In this document: positions 42,479 through 51,848 of the stretch, piece by piece
How the letters are laid out: each line of letters opens with the position of its first letter
Position numbering within the stretch: position 1 is the first letter of the stretch
DNA from: Natronorubrum halophilum
GTDB lineage: Archaea; Halobacteriota; Halobacteria; Halobacteriales; Natrialbaceae
Length of the DNA: 64,000 nucleotides
Direction: 5' to 3'
Assembly: GCF_003670115.1 (NCBI RefSeq)
Contig: NZ_QQTY01000002.1
Span: 1,054,001-1,118,000, forward strand
Made by a program: the position numbers and the translations under genes
The notes under the pieces: generated by a model
What the model was told of the DNA's origin: nothing
Seen by the model: the letters and a program-made list of their open reading frames with translations, nothing else
Database searches by the model: none

Positions 42479-43932
42479 CAGGCAACACCACTCGGACGGT
42501 TTTCCTGGCGCATAGCCGAGAGCAACGTTGCAAACCGATCCTTCGACCCGACTTCGACCACGTTGACGCCCTCTATCCGCTCGAGCGACCGTCGGTACTC
42601 TTCGAACGCCGCGTAACGCTGGGCGACCGTTTGTGTATCGGTCATCTCCTGGATGTCGAACAACACGCCTGGCGCGAGAACGACGAGTACCCGGTTCAAA
42701 CTATGACGTGCGGTCTTGACCGTCCGATAGAGTTCGGCTCGGTCGTGGTCGTCCGTAAAGAGGATCATCCAGACGGGAGCTCGCTGTCGAACGACTGCCG
42801 ACTCCACCGCCGAGTGGAACGGATCGTCCTCGAATCGATGCTCGTAGGTCAGCTGTCGTTCGTAGTACGGGACGATCACATCCCCGAAATCGCCGGAACG
42901 GTCGAGCGTTTTCAGCCGTTCGATTCGCCGTCGAAGGTCCGTGTCCGTGAGTCGCTCCCCGAGGCCATCGGAGCGCCGCAGCGGTCGGTCGGGCGCCTCC
43001 ATCGGCTCGAGCGCGAGTAATCGACGCCTGACCGTATCGTACGTGCGCGAGGAGGAAGCGGTTTTCAACCGTCCGGTAATGCCGTCGTTCCCGACCGTCA
43101 ACAGCCCGATCGGATCGCCGTGTTCGTGGACGTGATCGGTCGTCGCCAACGCGACTTCCCGGAGGTAATCCAGTTTCGATTCCGCGGGTGCACCGTCGCC
43201 GAGCGACGTCCGATGGTCGACCACGAGCATCGTACCGCGGGTCGTTTGACTCTCGAAGTCGCGAACGTACAGTTTTCCGAGCCTGGCGGTCACGTTCCAG
43301 TCGATTCGATTCAACATATCTCCCGCGGTATACTCTCGAATATCGATGGGTTCGATTCCGGACCCGAACCGCGACGTGACGTGTTTTCCCATCGCAGTCG
43401 TGATGCGGTCGACGACCAACTCCGTGTCGGGATATCGCGAGGTCTGTGCGCCGACGGTTACCTCCGGCGTCGGGCCTGCACCGATCGTTTCGGCGAAGAG
43501 ACCGTCGGTCGCAACGATCGTCGGCTGCGTGAAGTCGTGCATTCCCGCCACGGGCCACTTCGCGGAGACCGTCTTCGACGCACCGGTCTCGTTCGGTCCG
43601 ATCGAGACGGTGAGCGGGTCGTCGGTGTTCGCTCCTATCGGGGGCCCGCCCGCCACGTCAAGTGCGAGTCCCGACGGCTGATCGAGTGAGACGGCGAGCG
43701 TGACGGGAACGGCCTCCTCCGTTTTCACGGCTGGACGTTCGATCGACTGATCGACGACGATCGAGTCGTTCACCCGCGACAGCGCCGAGTAAAACCGATA
43801 CTGGCGGGAGAGTACCCACGCGCCGATCAGAATCGGCCCTGCGAGTAAGAGCGGACGTGCCAGAACGATCGACAGCGTCGCAACGAATACGATGAGTACG
43901 CCGATCGCGACGGTGTGGCGCGTGGGACGCAT
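42478..43932 (-). CDS. DUF58 domain-containing membrane protein
   Basis: A 484-residue protein. Two N-terminal membrane helices (VAIGVLIVFVATLSIVLARPLLLAG, split) precede a CARDB/PapD-like region. Then comes the DUF58 signature IDIREYTAGDMLNRIDWNVT followed by ARLGKLYVRDFESQ and a vWA-like fold with MLVVDHRTSLGDG. DUF58 proteins are the partners of MoxR ATPases. The gene is divergent from the DUF4129-like gene, and the ACAGTT/AACTGT inverted repeat lies between them. Confidence 0.92.
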   Translation of the reverse strand: MRPTRHTVAIGVLIVFVATLSIVLARPLLLAGPILIGAWVLSRQYRFYSALSRVNDSIVVDQSIERPAVKTEEAVPVTLAVSLDQPSGLALDVAGGPPIGANTDDPLTVSIGPNETGASKTVSAKWPVAGMHDFTQPTIVATDGLFAETIGAGPTPEVTVGAQTSRYPDTELVVDRITTAMGKHVTSRFGSGIEPIDIREYTAGDMLNRIDWNVTARLGKLYVRDFESQTTRGTMLVVDHRTSLGDGAPAESKLDYLREVALATTDHVHEHGDPIGLLTVGNDGITGRLKTASSSRTYDTVRRRLLALEPMEAPDRPLRRSDGLGERLTDTDLRRRIERLKTLDRSGDFGDVIVPYYERQLTYEHRFEDDPFHSAVESAVVRQRAPVWMILFTDDHDRAELYRTVKTARHSLNRVLVVLAPGVLFDIQEMTDTQTVAQRYAAFEEYRRSLERIEGVNVVEVGSKDRFATLLSAMRQENRPSGVA

Positions 43933-44019
43933 ACCATCCGCTACGGTCGGCGTGCTGTTGAAGCTAGTCCTTAGATGTAACTCCCAAATACGTAATATCT
44001 AAACAGAGCTTCCCTGTTG

Positions 44020-44033
44020 ACAGTTAAAACTGT
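44020..44033. promoter_or_regulatory. inverted repeat between divergent DUF58 and DUF4129-like genes
   Basis: ACAGTT-AA-AACTGT forms a 14-nt inverted repeat in the 191-bp gap between two divergent operons of the MoxR cluster. The gap is AT-rich, with possible TATA elements GCATTTAAAA (plus, near 44050) and TTAGATATTACG (minus, near 44000). It is a candidate shared operator. Confidence 0.4.
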
Positions 44034-44123
44034 GTGATATTGTTTCATGTCGCATTTAAAATCCACGATCAATGCGAATTGGAGGCCCAGTTTTTTCCCC
44101 TCTCGGCGGCTCTAGAGGAGTGG

Positions 44124-46217
44124 ATGTTCGCTCTCCGCGTCCTCGCAATCGTCGTTTTGCTGATCTGTACACCAGTGACGATGATCTGCGGTGGAGTCGC
44201 CGCCACCGGAGGGGCAACGGTCGAAATGACCGACGGGGCGACGGCACAAAACGAGACCGACGCCCATCGAGATCCGGGGACGGTCGACGAAGACGGCGAT
44301 CTGGAAGCCGTCGAGCAGTGGCTCGTCAGCCGGATGAGCGATCTGCTCGCCGAGAGTTCGGCCGAACTCAGCGACGGCGACACCGACAGTGCGAGAGCGT
44401 CCCAGGAAGAGTACCAACGACGCCTCGAACAGCTCGAGGACATTTCGGGTGAGGTCGGGGCCCAAGAGGAGGTCGCGTTGTTCGAACAACTCGGCGTCGA
44501 GCAGGAGCAGTTGATCGACCAGGTCGAGGAGTACGAAACGCTCGAGGCCGAGTACGCGGCGGCTCGCGAGGACGGAGACGAGGAGCGGGCGCGAGAGCTC
44601 GCTCGCGAACTCGACGAGCAGCGGATCGAGATCGAAGAGACGACGCAGACGCTCGACGAAACGTCCAGGACGGTCTCGACCGAAACCGGGATGGACACGA
44701 CCGAGTCGCGCGAGACGATCGATTCCATCGAAGCGGAAATCGACGCCAACGCGACGGAGATACAGGAGGAAGCGTTAAACGGCACTGAACTGGAGATCGA
44801 TGCCGACGAGGACATCTCGTTTCAGGAGCCGCTCGAGGCCGAGGGCACCATAACGACGACTGACGGCGAGCCGATCGACGCCGACGAGATCGAGTTGCTC
44901 GTCGAGAACGAAACGATCGTCACGGAACTCGATGACGGCGAGTTCGAGTTCGAGTACCGGCCGACCGATCTTCCGCTCGATACGGAGTCGTTGACGGTAG
45001 AGTACGTTCCTGCATCCGACTCGCCGTACGCGTCGACCGAGACCGACGTCCCGGTCTCGGTCGAACAGGTCGAACCGACGCTGACGGTGTCGGAACTGCC
45101 GTCCGAGGTGGCGTACGAAGACAACGTCACGATCGAATCCGAACTGGAAGTCGATGATGAGGCGGTCGACGGCATTCCGATCGCCGCCGAACTGGACCGC
45201 GCCGGGAGCGACGAAACGATCGAACTGGCCGACAACGAGACGACGAACGGATCGGCCGCCATCGACGGTCCCGTTCCGGCCGACATTCCGGACGGGGAGT
45301 ACGAACTCGTCGTCGGGGTTCCGTTCGCCGATCGAGCGATCGCGGGCGTCACCTCCCGCGAGTCGATCGTCGTCGCCGAGACGGACACCGAACTCGAGAT
45401 CGAAGTCGACCAGCTCGTACGCGAAGCCGACCGCGAGGTGGCAGTCCGCGGGACGTTCGTGACGGCTGACGGCGAGGAGATCAGTCGCCAGCCCATCGAG
45501 GTGTTCGTCGGTGGCGTCTCGGTCGGGACGGCTGTCACCGATCGGAACGGGGAGTTCGACGAGGTCGTCCCGCTCCCCGAAGATGTCGGATCCGGAGAAG
45601 TCGAGGTGACGGGCGCATACGACGGCGAAGAGACGAACCTAGAGAGCGCGTCGGCGACGTCGACTGTGGCCGTTCCAAGCGACGGTATCATCGGGATGAC
45701 CATGTCCCTCGAGCGGTGGGTCGGGCTGGGGATTATCGTCGCCGTCGGTCTCTTCGCCGGGAGTCAGCTGTATCGACGGCGAAACCGTCACGGAACGCCC
45801 CTCGACGAAGACGCCACGTGGGAGCCCCTTTCGTCCGCGGACGTCGACCGCGTCTCGGAGACGACTGACCCGCTCCTCCTACGTGCGTCCGATCAGCTAT
45901 CGAACGACCGTCCCGACGACGCGGTTCGGACGTGTTACACCGCCGTCCGCAACCTGCTCACCGAGCGTGCCGGTATCCCGCGATCGATAACCCCTCGAGA
46001 GCTGCTCACGGCGGCCGAGGACGACGAATCGTTCCTCCCGCAGGAGCCGCGTCAGACGGACGAAAACGACGAGTCGGTTTCCCACTCGGAGCGACTTCTG
46101 ACGGTCGTCAACGGTCACGAGCGGGCTGCCTACCGCCCCGGCGGTATCTCGACCGAGGAGGCGAGAGCGGTGCTCGAGCGATCCGTGGAGCTGTGTGAGG
46201 GCGACGAAACTGAGTAG
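44124..46217 (+). CDS. DUF4129-like exported protein of the MoxR cluster
   Basis: A 697-residue protein. An N-terminal signal/anchor (MFALRVLAIVVLLICTPVTM) is followed by a long acidic coiled coil (about 60-220; EEVALFEQLGVEQEQLIDQV). Two or three Ig-like beta domains follow (e.g. PTLTVSELPSEVAYEDNVTI; DQLVREADREVAVRGTFVTA), then a membrane helix (WVGLGIIVAVGLFAGSQLY). The cytoplasmic C-terminal domain DAVRTCYTAVRNLLTERAGI with RSITPRELL resembles DUF4129. I start at ATG 44124, right before the signal sequence; an in-frame ATG at 44034 would add 30 polar residues. Confidence 0.82.
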   Translation: MFALRVLAIVVLLICTPVTMICGGVAATGGATVEMTDGATAQNETDAHRDPGTVDEDGDLEAVEQWLVSRMSDLLAESSAELSDGDTDSARASQEEYQRRLEQLEDISGEVGAQEEVALFEQLGVEQEQLIDQVEEYETLEAEYAAAREDGDEERARELARELDEQRIEIEETTQTLDETSRTVSTETGMDTTESRETIDSIEAEIDANATEIQEEALNGTELEIDADEDISFQEPLEAEGTITTTDGEPIDADEIELLVENETIVTELDDGEFEFEYRPTDLPLDTESLTVEYVPASDSPYASTETDVPVSVEQVEPTLTVSELPSEVAYEDNVTIESELEVDDEAVDGIPIAAELDRAGSDETIELADNETTNGSAAIDGPVPADIPDGEYELVVGVPFADRAIAGVTSRESIVVAETDTELEIEVDQLVREADREVAVRGTFVTADGEEISRQPIEVFVGGVSVGTAVTDRNGEFDEVVPLPEDVGSGEVEVTGAYDGEETNLESASATSTVAVPSDGIIGMTMSLERWVGLGIIVAVGLFAGSQLYRRRNRHGTPLDEDATWEPLSSADVDRVSETTDPLLLRASDQLSNDRPDDAVRTCYTAVRNLLTERAGIPRSITPRELLTAAEDDESFLPQEPRQTDENDESVSHSERLLTVVNGHERAAYRPGGISTEEARAVLERSVELCEGDETE

Positions 46218-46256
46218 CCGATGCGGTACGGATCCGTCACCGGTCGAACGGGTCCG

Positions 46257-47327
46257 TCACGGATCGATCGAGGCTTCGAGGACCGCGACGATCTTCTCGG
46301 CGGTGTGCCCGTCGCCGTACAACGAAGGCGCTGATCGCGGCCACGACGTCGATCGAAGCGCCTCGAGAATCGCCGACCGATCGGCGCCGACGAGTCGGTT
46401 CCAGCCGCTGTCGACCGTCTCCTGCCACTCGGTCTCCTCGCGCAGCGTGATGCAGGGCGTCTCGAGGTAGAACGCCTCCTTCTGTACCCCGCCGGAGTCG
46501 GTGACGACGCGCTCGGCACCCTCGAGAAGTCGCACGAAATCGAGGTAGCCGACGGGATCGATGATCTCGAGGTCCCGTTTCGCGTCCTCCCACAGCCCGT
46601 ACTCGCGCAGGGCCGCTTCCGTTCGCGGGTGAAGGGGAACGACGACCCGCCGCGGCGCATCGGCGAGAGCGTTGATGATAGCGGTCAGTCGACTCGGCGT
46701 ATCGGTGTTTTTCGGTCGGTGGATCGTTCCCAGAACGTAGTCGCCCTCCTCGAGCGTCGATCGCTCGAGGATCTCGCTCCGGTCCGCCGCTCGCCCTCGA
46801 GCCCAGCGGACGGCGTCGTATCCGACGTCGCCGACGACGTGGACGCCGTCCGTGATGCCTTCCTCTTCGAGCATCGTCTTCGCCAGGTCGCTCGGTGCGA
46901 ACAGCAGATCGGAGACGTGATCCGTGAGGACCCGATTGATCTCCTCCGGCATCGATCGGTCGTGGCTTCGGAGCCCGGCTTCGACGTGGGCGATCGGAAC
47001 GTCAAGCTTCGAAGCGGCGATCGCTCCCGCGAGCGTCGAGTTCGTATCGCCGTAGAGGAGGATGAGCGCCGGCGACTCCTCGAGCAGGATCTCCTCGATA
47101 CCCTCGATCATCGCCGCGGTCTGTCGGCCGTGCGTATCGGAGCCGACGCCGAGGTTGTAGTCCGGCTCCGGTATCGAGAGCTCTTCGAAGAAGACCGCCG
47201 ACAGGTCGTCGCTGTAGTGTTGACCCGTGTGAACGAGGCGTTCCTCGTGATCGGGCTCGAGTCGGCGAGAGACCACGAACGCTTTGACGAACTGCGGGCG
47301 AGCGCCGACGACGGAGACGATCTTCAT
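46257..47327 (-). CDS. UDP-N-acetylglucosamine 2-epimerase, non-hydrolysing (WecB/WbpI-like)
   Basis: A 356-residue GT-B-fold epimerase. KIVSVVGARPQFVKA opens the protein, with TGQHYSDDLSAVFFEEL, HVEAGLRSHDRSMPEEINR and VTDSGGVQKEAFYLETPCITLREETEWQETV (split) giving the UDP-binding and catalytic Asp/Glu/His residues. In this operon the likely substrate is UDP-GlcNAc(3NAc)A, converted to the mannuronic form as by WbpI; plain UDP-GlcNAc is the alternative. The start overlaps the stop of the DUF354 gene (ATGA at 47324-47327). Confidence 0.93.
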   Translation of the reverse strand: MKIVSVVGARPQFVKAFVVSRRLEPDHEERLVHTGQHYSDDLSAVFFEELSIPEPDYNLGVGSDTHGRQTAAMIEGIEEILLEESPALILLYGDTNSTLAGAIAASKLDVPIAHVEAGLRSHDRSMPEEINRVLTDHVSDLLFAPSDLAKTMLEEEGITDGVHVVGDVGYDAVRWARGRAADRSEILERSTLEEGDYVLGTIHRPKNTDTPSRLTAIINALADAPRRVVVPLHPRTEAALREYGLWEDAKRDLEIIDPVGYLDFVRLLEGAERVVTDSGGVQKEAFYLETPCITLREETEWQETVDSGWNRLVGADRSAILEALRSTSWPRSAPSLYGDGHTAEKIVAVLEASIDP

Positions 47328-48367
47328 GCGCCACCGCCGACGTCGTGGATCTGTTCGAGCATGTACTCGGTGACGTCGATCTTCTCCTCGACGAGCCGGG
47401 CTCGCTTCGTTTCCCACGTCTCCTGTAGATCCGGCGAGCGGAGCAGGTCGGAGACGAGTTCGATCGTTTCGTCGGGGTCCGATCGGGAGTACAGGAGTCC
47501 GTACTCGTCCTCGAGTTCGACGAAGTTGCTCATGTCGGATTCGCCGGCGAACGTATTCGATCGAACCGCCGGCGTGCCGAGGACGGCGGCTTCGGTTGCC
47601 ATCGTCTGGGAGTCGCCGACGTACAGGTCGGCGTAGTACAGCAAGTCGTGCATCCGTTCGGGCGGGATCGGCAGGCGGTAGGATTCGAACTCGTCGGGGA
47701 GCGGTCGCTCGCTGCTGATGTAGACCGCGCCGTACTCGTCGAGGGCCGAGACGAGTTCGCGCTTGGCCTCGCTCGAGAGGCCGCGCTGTCCGACGTCGTG
47801 GTGTGCGCCCCAGGAGACGAACCGAACGACGGCGTATGGTTCCTCGGGTTCGATCCCGAACGCTCGGAGCGAATCCGGATCGGGGCTGAATCGATCCGGG
47901 TGGAGATACGCGAGTTCGTGGTACCCGTCGTACGTCCGGTGTTTGTCGCCGTGATCGACGCTGAAGTTCGTCGGCGTACAGAGGCGATCGACGAACGGGA
48001 GCGTCAGCGACGACGCGAGTTTGACCGGCTCGCTGTCGTTGAACGCGATCACCGGACAGTCGAGCAATCGTCCGGCGTGAGCGGTCGCGGGGCTCATGAC
48101 GCAGAGCGCGACGTCGGGTTCGAACCGCTTGACCATCTGAATCGTTCGGACTTCGCGTGTCAGCCACTCGGAGAGTAACGAGAGCTTCCGAGTGCCGATC
48201 CTCGAGATGGGGAGGTGGTCGATCTCGTAACTGTCGAGCAACTGGATCGTGACGTCCTTCTCGCGGGAGAGCACCAGCACGTCGTGGCCGTCCTCCTCGA
48301 GCGCGCGAACGGCGTGTTTGAAGAGGTGGACGTGCGCGGGGTGGCTGACGTCGAACAGTACCTTCAT
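47324..48367 (-). CDS. DUF354 family (GT-B-like) protein
   Basis: A 347-residue protein beginning MKVLFDVSHPAHVHLFKHAV, the DUF354 signature, with CPVIAFNDSEPVKLASSL and YYADLYVGDSQTMATEAAVL in the C-terminal Rossmann half. DUF354 proteins resemble UDP-GlcNAc 2-epimerases and GT-B glycosyltransferases and often sit beside WecB-type genes in archaea. It overlaps both neighbours by four bases. A role as glycosyltransferase is inference. Confidence 0.9.
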   Translation of the reverse strand: MKVLFDVSHPAHVHLFKHAVRALEEDGHDVLVLSREKDVTIQLLDSYEIDHLPISRIGTRKLSLLSEWLTREVRTIQMVKRFEPDVALCVMSPATAHAGRLLDCPVIAFNDSEPVKLASSLTLPFVDRLCTPTNFSVDHGDKHRTYDGYHELAYLHPDRFSPDPDSLRAFGIEPEEPYAVVRFVSWGAHHDVGQRGLSSEAKRELVSALDEYGAVYISSERPLPDEFESYRLPIPPERMHDLLYYADLYVGDSQTMATEAAVLGTPAVRSNTFAGESDMSNFVELEDEYGLLYSRSDPDETIELVSDLLRSPDLQETWETKRARLVEEKIDVTEYMLEQIHDVGGGA

Positions 48368-49443
48368 CGCGTGTCGGGTTCCGACCGCCGGTCGTCGATT
48401 TCGATCGACTCGGAATCGGATCGGGTCGTCTCGATCCGGAACTCTTTGTCCTCGTTCTGCTCCATGTCGAACACCATCGCGAGCAGCAAGAAGAGCCATC
48501 CCAGCGCGAACAACAGGAGGCTCGAGGCCGCCTTTAGGTGGGTCTGTTCGTCGCGGTCGGTCGCCGCGTAGAGCGTCCGGAGGCCGCCGAGTACGCCGCT
48601 CCCTGCCGTCGCCGCACCGGCGTAGTACAACAGCGCCAGCGGGTGGAAGTCCCGAACCAGGTACTTGACCTTCAGCCGCCAGAGGAAACTCGAGAGCAAC
48701 ATGAGAGAGACCTTTCGGATGTACTGCGGGTACATGATACCCGACTGTTCGGTGCCGTATATCGCCGGGATCGACACGTCGGCGATCCGCATCTCCTGAA
48801 CGTTCAACATCACCAGGAGATGGTTGCAGTAGCCGTAGTACTCGTAGAGTTCGTCGAGTTCGATCGCCTCGAGCGCGTCGGTCGAGATCGCCGTGTAGCC
48901 GTTCTGGGGATCCGACGTTTTCCAGTAGCCGCTGGCGATCTTCGTCAGCAACGATAGCACGGTGTTTCCGAAAAAGCGCCACGCGGACATTCCCTCCCGA
49001 AACTGCCGTGAGTGCAGTCGATTGGCCTTCGCGTAATCGGCTTCGTCTTCGACGATCGGATCGAGCAACTGCGGAAGAACGTCGGGATCCATCTGTTCGT
49101 CGCCGGCCATGACGGCGACGACGTCGAGGCCGTCCTCGAGGGCCGCGACGTATCCGGTCTTGATGGCTGCGCCGACGCCGCGATTCCGCTCGTGGCGAAT
49201 CGGCACGATCCGGCGATCGAACGAGCGTCCCCCGTCCGTTCCCGCCTCGGCGTCGAGGGGGCGGCCCCCGTCGTTGAGGCGCTCGGCGGAGCGCTCGATT
49301 TCCGCCCACGTGTCGTCGCTCGAGCCGTCGTCGATCACGTACGCTCGATCGACATACGACGGGAGCGTCTCGAGCATCGTTTCGATGTGCCCCATCTCGT
49401 TGTAGGCCGGCACGACGACACCGACGGCGCTGTCTCTATACAC
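48364..49443 (-). CDS. dolichyl-phosphate-mannose-synthase-type GT2 glycosyltransferase with C-terminal helices
   Basis: A 359-residue enzyme. VGVVVPAYNEMGHIETMLET and AYVIDDGSSDDTW form the nucleotide-sugar site. HERNRGVGAAIKTGYVAAL and VVAVMAGDEQMDPDVLPQLL give the metal-binding region, followed by DPQNGYTAIS. Two C-terminal helices (LLYYAGAATAGSGVLGGL; ASSLLLFALGWLFLLLAMVF) anchor it, as in polyprenyl-phosphate transferases. I choose GTG 49443, since GGAGGTGA stands five bases before it; the gene overlaps the end of the dehydrogenase gene. It probably charges a dolichol carrier or extends the glycan with the operon's sugar. Confidence 0.88.
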   Translation of the reverse strand: MYRDSAVGVVVPAYNEMGHIETMLETLPSYVDRAYVIDDGSSDDTWAEIERSAERLNDGGRPLDAEAGTDGGRSFDRRIVPIRHERNRGVGAAIKTGYVAALEDGLDVVAVMAGDEQMDPDVLPQLLDPIVEDEADYAKANRLHSRQFREGMSAWRFFGNTVLSLLTKIASGYWKTSDPQNGYTAISTDALEAIELDELYEYYGYCNHLLVMLNVQEMRIADVSIPAIYGTEQSGIMYPQYIRKVSLMLLSSFLWRLKVKYLVRDFHPLALLYYAGAATAGSGVLGGLRTLYAATDRDEQTHLKAASSLLLFALGWLFLLLAMVFDMEQNEDKEFRIETTRSDSESIEIDDRRSEPDTR

Positions 49444-50839
49444 CGCGATCACCTCCGACGCCGATCGTGTACAGTCGGTGGCCGGCGTCGGTGATCTCGG
49501 CGGGTGCGAAGGCATCGCGGCCGTCGAGAACGAACAGCTGACCGTTCTCGCGCTCGAGTTCGTCCCACCGTATCGATTCGAACTCCTCATGGGGCGTGAC
49601 GACGACGACGGCGTCGAACGGTCGCTCCTCGAGTTCGGCGAGGGAGAGCCGTTGAAGGTCGAATTCCTCGACGGATTCGAGCATCGGATCGACGCCGTAC
49701 ACCGACGCCTCCCGCTCCGACAGCTGTTGCGCGATTGCCAGCGACGGCGACGCCCGAATCTCCTCGACGCCCGGCCGGTACGTGAGTCCCAGCAGGAGGA
49801 TCGAGGCCTCCGAGAGCGCCACCCCCTCGGCCTCGAACTCCTCGCGGAGCTTCTCGACGACGAACGCCGGCATCGCGTCGTTGACCGCTCGAGCGGTCTC
49901 GAGCAGCGGCGTCGGCGTCTCGAACGGCGCGATCACGAAGTAGGGATAGAAGGGGATGCAGTGGCCGCCAACGCCCGGTCCGGGCCGGTGAATGTCGCAG
50001 TAGGGCTGGGTGTTCGCGATCTCGATCGCCTCTAACACGTCGATTCCCAGTTCGTCCGTCATCGTCGCCAACTCGTTCGCGAGCGCGATGTTGACGTCCC
50101 GGTAGAGCCCCTCGAACACCTTCACGGCTTCCGCGGTCGTCGCGTCCGAGACGCGAAGCACCTTCGCGTCCGTGAGTTCGCCGTAAATGAGCTCCGTCAC
50201 GCGCCCGCTTTCGGCGTCGATACCGCCGACGACCTTCGGATACGCACCCCGGATGTCCCTGAGCGCGCGGCCGCTCGAGGTTCGCTCGGGGCAGACGGCG
50301 AGTCCGAACTCGCCGACCGACAGGCCGGATGCGGACTCGAGGGCGGGGCGGATTCGCTCGGCCGTCGTTCTCGGCGGCACGGTGCACTCGATAACGACGA
50401 TGTCACCCGCCTCGAGTCCCGAGCCGATATCCTCGATGACAGCGTCGAGGATCGAGAGGTCGGGTTCGTGGTCGGCCGTGATCGGCGTCGGAACGATCAC
50501 GACGTGGACGGAGCCGTATTCGGCGGCCTCGAGCGGATCGGCCGTCGCCGAGAGCGCCCCTTCCGAGACGAGTTCCGAGACGAGTTCCGGGAGTCCCGGC
50601 TCTCCTTTGACGTGGCACCGACCCTCGTTGAGCTCCTCGACGACCGCGGGATTCACGTCGGCTCCGAGGACGTTTTTCGTCGTCTTCGCGTACATCGCTG
50701 CAAGCGGGAGCCCCATCTTCCCGAGTCCGTAGACCGACACTGGAACGGAGCCGCTTCGCAGCGCCTCGATCTGGTGCTCGCCGGATTGCGACGAGTTGTA
50801 CAACCGCGTCGATTCGGTTTCGGATTGTTGATTAGTCAT
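49436..50839 (-). CDS. UDP-sugar 6-dehydrogenase (WbpA/WecC-like)
   Basis: A 467-residue nucleotide-sugar dehydrogenase. VSVYGLGKMGLPLAAMYA is the NAD-binding fold, CPERTSSGRALRDIR and FEGLYRDVNIALANELA lie in the central domain, and GVGGHCIPFYPYFV holds the catalytic Cys. It oxidises C6 of UDP-GlcNAc or UDP-ManNAc to the uronic acid by two NAD-dependent steps. With WbpB-, WbpD-, WbpE- and WbpI-like neighbours, UDP-GlcNAc to UDP-GlcNAcA is the likely reaction. It overlaps the oxidoreductase gene by 8 bp. Confidence 0.93.
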   Translation of the reverse strand: MTNQQSETESTRLYNSSQSGEHQIEALRSGSVPVSVYGLGKMGLPLAAMYAKTTKNVLGADVNPAVVEELNEGRCHVKGEPGLPELVSELVSEGALSATADPLEAAEYGSVHVVIVPTPITADHEPDLSILDAVIEDIGSGLEAGDIVVIECTVPPRTTAERIRPALESASGLSVGEFGLAVCPERTSSGRALRDIRGAYPKVVGGIDAESGRVTELIYGELTDAKVLRVSDATTAEAVKVFEGLYRDVNIALANELATMTDELGIDVLEAIEIANTQPYCDIHRPGPGVGGHCIPFYPYFVIAPFETPTPLLETARAVNDAMPAFVVEKLREEFEAEGVALSEASILLLGLTYRPGVEEIRASPSLAIAQQLSEREASVYGVDPMLESVEEFDLQRLSLAELEERPFDAVVVVTPHEEFESIRWDELERENGQLFVLDGRDAFAPAEITDAGHRLYTIGVGGDRGV

Positions 50840-51818
50840 TGGCGATCTGAGATGGTTTTGGAAGGGTCTTTCCTTTCTTGTCGATTTTTTGTGCGATCTC
50901 GAGCGCCCGGAGCCCGTCGCTGACGGTCACCTCCGGTTCGCCGTTCGAAGCGACGGCCTCGAGAAACGACTCGAGTTCCTTGGCGAGTGGCTCCTCGCCG
51001 TAAATCTGTGGCTGTTCGATGGTGTTCATCTCGCGAAACAGCGCTCGTCCCTGTTCCTCGAGATACTCCGGCATCGAATTTCGGTGAATATCGATCGACT
51101 GGTCGTTGTAGTCGAGTTTGACGAGGCACTCTTCGGCGGTGATATCGAGCGTTCGCGCCGTTTGCTGTGTCAGCCGACTCGCCGTCAACGATGCCATCAC
51201 GCCCGAATCGAACTCGAGCAGTCCCGTGGCGTGTCTGTTTCCGTACACGCCGGCGCTCTGGATGGTAGACGGCATCTCGTCGAGCAACATGAGGACGATG
51301 TCGATGTCGTGGATCATGAGATCGATCACCGCGCTGTCGTGGATGTCGCGGTTCGGCGGCGGGCCGAGACGCTTCGACGTGATATCGATGACCGTCAGAT
51401 CGTCGAAAAAGTCCAGAAGGGCGATGATGGCGGGGTTGAACCGTTCGATGTGGCCGATCTGGACGACCTGTTTCGATTCCGCCGCCTTTTCGAGAAGGCT
51501 GTGTCCGCGGCGAAGGTCGCCGACGACTGGCTTCTCGATCAGGATCCCGATATCGGTTTCGAGGCACTTCACGGCGAGATCGTAGTGGTGGTTCGTCGGC
51601 ACGACGATCGACGCGGCGTCGACGGAATCGAGCAACTGCTCGAGGTCCATGGCCGTCGTCTCGTACTCGTCGGCGGCCCGTTCGGCGAGCGCTCGGTCGT
51701 GATCGGAGACGCCGACGAGATTCGCCGACGGGAGGTTTTTGTACACTCGTGCGTGGTGTTGGCCCATCGTGCCGACGCCGATGACGCCGACGTCGATTGG
51801 GGGAGTCTCAGTTGTCAT
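50832..51818 (-). CDS. Gfo/Idh/MocA-family UDP-sugar 3-oxidoreductase (WbpB-like)
   Basis: A 328-residue protein. VGVIGVGTMGQHHARVYKNL forms the Rossmann NAD site, then IVVPTNHHYDLAVKCLETDI and GILIEKPVVGDL carries the EKP catalytic-lysine motif near 94-96. IGHIERFNPAI follows. In the Wbp pathway WbpB oxidises C3 of UDP-GlcNAcA to a 3-keto sugar, with alpha-ketoglutarate recycling the cofactor. Position next to an aminotransferase gene strongly supports this role. Its stop overlaps the next gene. Confidence 0.9.
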   Translation of the reverse strand: MTTETPPIDVGVIGVGTMGQHHARVYKNLPSANLVGVSDHDRALAERAADEYETTAMDLEQLLDSVDAASIVVPTNHHYDLAVKCLETDIGILIEKPVVGDLRRGHSLLEKAAESKQVVQIGHIERFNPAIIALLDFFDDLTVIDITSKRLGPPPNRDIHDSAVIDLMIHDIDIVLMLLDEMPSTIQSAGVYGNRHATGLLEFDSGVMASLTASRLTQQTARTLDITAEECLVKLDYNDQSIDIHRNSMPEYLEEQGRALFREMNTIEQPQIYGEEPLAKELESFLEAVASNGEPEVTVSDGLRALEIAQKIDKKGKTLPKPSQIAND

Positions 51819-51848
51819 TGATTTTCGTGGTGGGGAAGTGGATGCATC

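Noticed and set aside
46257-48167. 636-codon ORF extending the epimerase
   Set aside because: The extension is a shadow of the DUF354 gene; the epimerase starts at MKIVSVVGARPQ.
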